Shown here: positions 60,517-64,000 of the stretch, piece after piece
Position numbering within the stretch: the first letter of the stretch is position 1
Layout: each line of letters opens with the position of its first letter
NCBI GenBank assembly: GCA_905250025.1
Contig: CAJNOJ010000082.1
Coordinates: 1-64,000, forward strand
Direction: 5' to 3'
From: Adineta ricciae
Lineage: Eukaryota > Rotifera > Eurotatoria > Adinetida > Adinetidae
DNA: 64,000 nt
Notes under the pieces: model-generated
Told to the model about the DNA's origin: nothing
What the model saw: the letters and a program-made list of their open reading frames with translations, nothing else
Database searches by the model: none
Position numbers and translations under genes: made by a program

Positions 60517-60993
60517 ATGACGGATGGGGTCATTAGACGTTCAATTTCGACTGATAGTAACGCAATCCTGTCAAATTCATCAAGTTTAATCACACGAACA
60601 ACAATACGCGAAGCGAATAACCACCTACAAATGTTGTACATACGTAATCAAGAACTCGAACAATTGACACATGAACAAAAAGAAGAAATTCAACAAAGAA
60701 ATTTCGAATGTAGTAAACTGTATCGAGCTAATCAACTCTTAGAACAACATTGTCAACAATTACAGGCCTTACTTGATGATCGAACTCAACGTTTATATTC
60801 GTACGAACGAAAAGAAGTTCTCTTTCAACAAATAATCGAGTTCAAACCAACTCTCGAATCGTTAGTAAGAATGTTAAATACATTCGAGCAATCGTCGTCA
60901 TTATTACCAGTTTCAATCGATAATAAACCATTAGAGTTCGTCCAAGCAGCGAACAGAATAACTCCTTCCGAGATCTATTTGTCAGATTTGTAG
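60517..60993 (+). CDS. Small coiled-coil protein, intronless, unrecognised
   Basis: One uninterrupted frame of 158 aa starting MTDGVIRRSISTDSNAIL. Residues about 35-90 form a strong coiled coil rich in Glu, Gln and Leu (REANNHLQMLYIRNQELEQL, LLEQHCQQLQALLDDRTQRL). A second helical part (VLFQQIIEFKPTLESLVRML) and a short tail ITPSEIYLSDL follow. It lacks introns in a window where almost every gene is split, so it could be a retrocopy or simply a small gene. A role is not assignable. It sits between two presynaptic scaffold genes, which may be coincidence. Confidence 0.65.
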   Translation: MTDGVIRRSISTDSNAILSNSSSLITRTTIREANNHLQMLYIRNQELEQLTHEQKEEIQQRNFECSKLYRANQLLEQHCQQLQALLDDRTQRLYSYERKEVLFQQIIEFKPTLESLVRMLNTFEQSSSLLPVSIDNKPLEFVQAANRITPSEIYLSDL

Positions 60994-61755
60994 CTCATTT
61001 TTGCAGTAGATTTTTTCCAAATGTTAATATTGTGCATGATAATGAAGAAGTACATGTGGTCTGATTTATTTTTTCTTAATTATATCAAAATACATACAAC
61101 TGAATTGTAAGGTTTCATCATAAATTCTCCTTATATTTGCTTTTAAATTTTAATTTCTTTCACTCGTTCTTTTTTCTTCATTTCCGTACGAAGTGACATT
61201 CCTATTATCTTAAGTTCTTTCTTTTTTTTTATCAATAATATCATTCTGACTGTATATATAACAAAAAAGGACCGCCGAACAAGAAGAAGTACATAATGGA
61301 AGAAAGAGAAAAAAAACTGAAGGCCGAACATGAGTATGCGAGGTTCTAGAGAATTATACTTGAAAAAAAAAACGAAGAACGAAAGAGATACGTTGTTTAT
61401 CCATTTGCTGATCATTGAAAAGTGGAGCTCAGTCAATAAGAATAATAAATACACGAAACACTGTTCACACATTTCGTTGCTCGACAAAATTCAAACAAAA
61501 AAAAAGAAACGACTGTATGTACAAACAAGAGAGAGAGAAAGATTGAATCAACGCATCAGAAGATTTTCAAGACTTTTGTTTTGATTTAACTTGGCGTGCG
61601 CATATGTGTGTGTGTATGTGATAGGTAGACACAAATCAATGTCACATATACTCTTCGAGTTCCAAGAACAAACGAGCTGAGATCGAATACTGAAGGTGAT
61701 GGCAACATTATTTATAAGATAAAAAAAAACGAGAAACAAACAACAAGAAAGACTT
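60994..61755. other. Spacer between convergent genes
   Basis: 762 bp holding the 3' ends of the coiled-coil gene and Mint. It has T-rich then A-rich simple sequence (61160-61230, 61360-61520) and a short TG run near 61605-61620. No gene is seen. Confidence 0.55.
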
Positions 61756-64000
61756 TTATATATAAATTGGATTTTCTTGTCCAGTTAAGAGACGATACAT
61801 TTGGGTCGGCATGGTTTTCATTCGAAGCTAGAAAAGTGTAACGAATATACGGGTTTGCAGATGACAAATCACTTACTTCACCGATGGAATTTGAAAGCAT
61901 ACTAACGATTCTTTCATGTGGGGTTGCGACAACACTATTTCCGTTTATTTCAATAATTCGATGGCCAACGCGGACACCACCACGTTCGGCGATACCGCCG
62001 CGAAGTAAACTACAAATCTAGGAAAGATACAAACACGCTTTATTCTAATCGATGCCGATTATTAAGAACTTACGATGCCGTTCTGTACACTAAAGCCGAG
62101 CTAGATTGAAAAGAAAAAGAAGTTTTTCAACCGAGGTTTCTTGATCGATAGAAATGCTTACCTGATATTTTGTATCTGGTCGACGGATGAGTACTTCAAC
62201 AACTGGTGGACAAGGAACAACGACTAATCGTACAGTTGTTAAATGTTTGACACTCTAAATAGAATTTTTCATCAATCGACCTATTTTTATAGCGAACTGG
62301 AATACTTTAATCTGTGCTTGACAAGAAGACAAAGGTAATCCAACTAAACTAATTCCATTAACCGATATGATCTGATCCCCGATATTCAAATGTCCACCTC
62401 TAATCAAAACAAAAACAGAACACAAATAGAAAACGCGTTTTCTTTCTACAGGATAAACCTACCTTGCCGCTGGTCCAGTTGGCATCATATTGGCGATAAC
62501 AACGGTTGGTAACATCGATCCCCAACCACTTTCAACAATCACTATACCGAGTGGTTCATTTTTTGCTTTAGGAACAATAACCTATAAGATGAAGAAGAAT
62601 TTCATAGAGGATCACGCTATAAGACAAAGCTGATTTACTTCTTTTTGACACTCTTTCTTCGAAAATCGATCGAGTTCTTCGCTGCCAATTTCTTGTTGAT
62701 TTAATACTTCTTGATAATCAATATCACGTGTAAGACTTGGATCATCGATACCATTCGCTTTTAAAAATTCAACATATGCAACTTGAAATGCTTGACCGAT
62801 CGAATGAGCAATTGGTTGAGCCTTTTCAAAATAAAGACATCGATGTTAGTTTGATCGATCAATTTTCTTTTCAACAATAAACTCACTTCTTCGGATTCAA
62901 ACACATGACAAATCATCTTTTGATTGACGGAGACCACACGACGGGTGGCTGTTTCATTTGAATCATCACTTCCATTAACACTATCATCTGTATGTTGAAG
63001 ATAACGGCGTTTAGCCATTAGCACAACAAGATCACCGATATCAGCTAAAATAAACAACAATTCAATGTACGAATCCATATCTTTTCCGTACATACCAATA
63101 TAAGATATTGATCTCAACGAATGATCCATCAGAATATCTTGTAAATCAGTATTTAGGACCATAATTTTCTCGGTCGAAATAAATAGATCGACTTCAACCG
63201 ATGGCTGACTTTCGCCTTGCGGTGCTTTGATTCGGCCAACGGCTTCTTGAGCTTGCATCATTCTTGACGCTTTCGTTGGATTTCCTTCGACGAGTAGTTG
63301 CGTTGAACCGAGATAACGACAACGGAATAGAACGCCTTCGATTAACACTGATGAGTTTTCTGGATGAGCAATTGATTGAGTGAGAGCTAAAACAAAAAAG
63401 ATATTTATCTTCTCATTGACATTGACTTTTCCCACGTATGAAATGCATCACAAACGATAGGGAAATCTTATTGAGTATTGACAAAAGAGAAAGAAAAGAC
63501 GAAAGGAAGTAATTCGTAGTGAATATAAGGAAAACATACTTTCTTGTGATTTCGATTTGCTGGTTGGTTTGGACACAGCCTATTTATCAAAGAAATACAT
63601 ATAGAATAGATTTAGATATATGAAACGTACAGCATCACGAATGGCTTGGTTTTTCGCATTGATACGATGTTCAACGCCGAGCAATTTATCAGTTTCTTCA
63701 TCTGTATCGTAATCTAAACGAAAGATAGGCGAGTTTTCTCGATAGTTTTTCGTATGAAAAGAAATCATAAAATCAAATCATGCTTGTTTTCTACCCACAA
63801 AATCACAGTTAAAATAAAGGGGAGAGGAAAAAAAGAACATGCTACACAAACCCTTTTTTCGCACTGGTTTTGGATTAGTATTTCCCTCATCTAAAGTGTC
63901 TACTGGTTAGTGGTGTTAACCTTGATTCGAAAATGAAGAAAAAGAAGCTATTTTTACCTGCTGGAGCTGTGGATGTTTCTTCTGGTGGAATTTTTGTTCG
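61756..64000 (-). CDS. APBA: Mint/X11/APBA adaptor (LIN-10 family), 5' end outside window
   Basis: Exons inside the window: 64000-63958, 63890-63852, 63713-63631, 63579-63540, 63386-62887, 62821-62639, 62581-62463, 62399-62306, 62254-62162, 62100-62074 (27 nt), 62017-61877 and 61827-61756, all in phase. The PTB domain spans the exons from 63386: [71 protein letters not shown] and [17 protein letters not shown]1 follows ([40 protein letters not shown]). PDZ2 is [20 protein letters not shown] to [12 protein letters not shown]. The C-terminus [18 protein letters not shown] matches the conserved Mint tail, which can fold back on PDZ1. Mints bind the APP tail, Munc18 (through a region not seen here), CASK and calcium channels in neuronal trafficking. 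The amino-terminal part lies beyond the right edge. Confidence 0.95.

Overview
The window is eukaryotic, AT-rich, compact nuclear DNA from an invertebrate animal. Genes are split by many very short introns (about 49-70 nt, GT..AG), non-coding DNA is simple pyrimidine- or purine-rich sequence, and the products are animal-specific: RIM-binding protein, Mint/X11, a ZnT1/10-type zinc transporter, METTL16 and a C2CD2/TMEM24-like protein. The intron size, the LEA-like protein and acceptor-like AGs just 5' of many start codons together suggest a bdelloid rotifer (Adineta/Rotaria type). That is inference; no sequence here fixes the species.

Layout. 1-1417: last two exons of an unrecognised Ser/Thr-rich protein (+). 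4043-9668: large Gln-rich Jhy-like protein (-). 10161-12613: ZnT1/10-type zinc transporter (+), head-to-head with it. 15579-17538: protein with a QRICH1/ZMYM-type, Crypton-derived domain (+). 18646-23403: C2CD2/TMEM24-like lipid-transfer protein (-). 23940-27393: 993-aa membrane protein built of LEA-like phase-0 exons (-). 28591-34464: tandem minus-strand run METTL16, ACAA2-type thiolase, small Cys-rich protein, S-adenosylmethionine synthetase. 36598-38073: ARL1 and a 76-aa Tyr/Asn/Gln-rich protein (-). 40710-41188: profilin (-). 42344-46924: importin-7/8 (+). 47633-49027: unknown disordered protein (+). 49474-59380: RIM-binding protein (-), with a cytochrome c gene carrying a 116-residue Gly/Lys/Asp-rich extension nested in one intron (57476-58150). 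60517-60993: small intronless coiled-coil gene (+). 61756-64000: Mint/X11/APBA, running off the window (-).

Links between genes. METTL16 and SAM synthetase, enzyme and client in the known SAM-homeostasis circuit of other animals, lie about 2.6 kb apart. RIM-BP and Mint, two presynaptic scaffolds, are neighbours on one strand. The C2CD2/TMEM24-like gene and the LEA-like membrane protein are tandem neighbours. The items most worth a second look are the LEA-like membrane protein, the extended nested cytochrome c, the METTL16/MAT neighbourhood and the repeated AG-before-ATG pattern. No tRNA, rRNA, CRISPR array or intact mobile element was found. Exon limits were set by hand from splice motifs and reading phase, not from transcripts.
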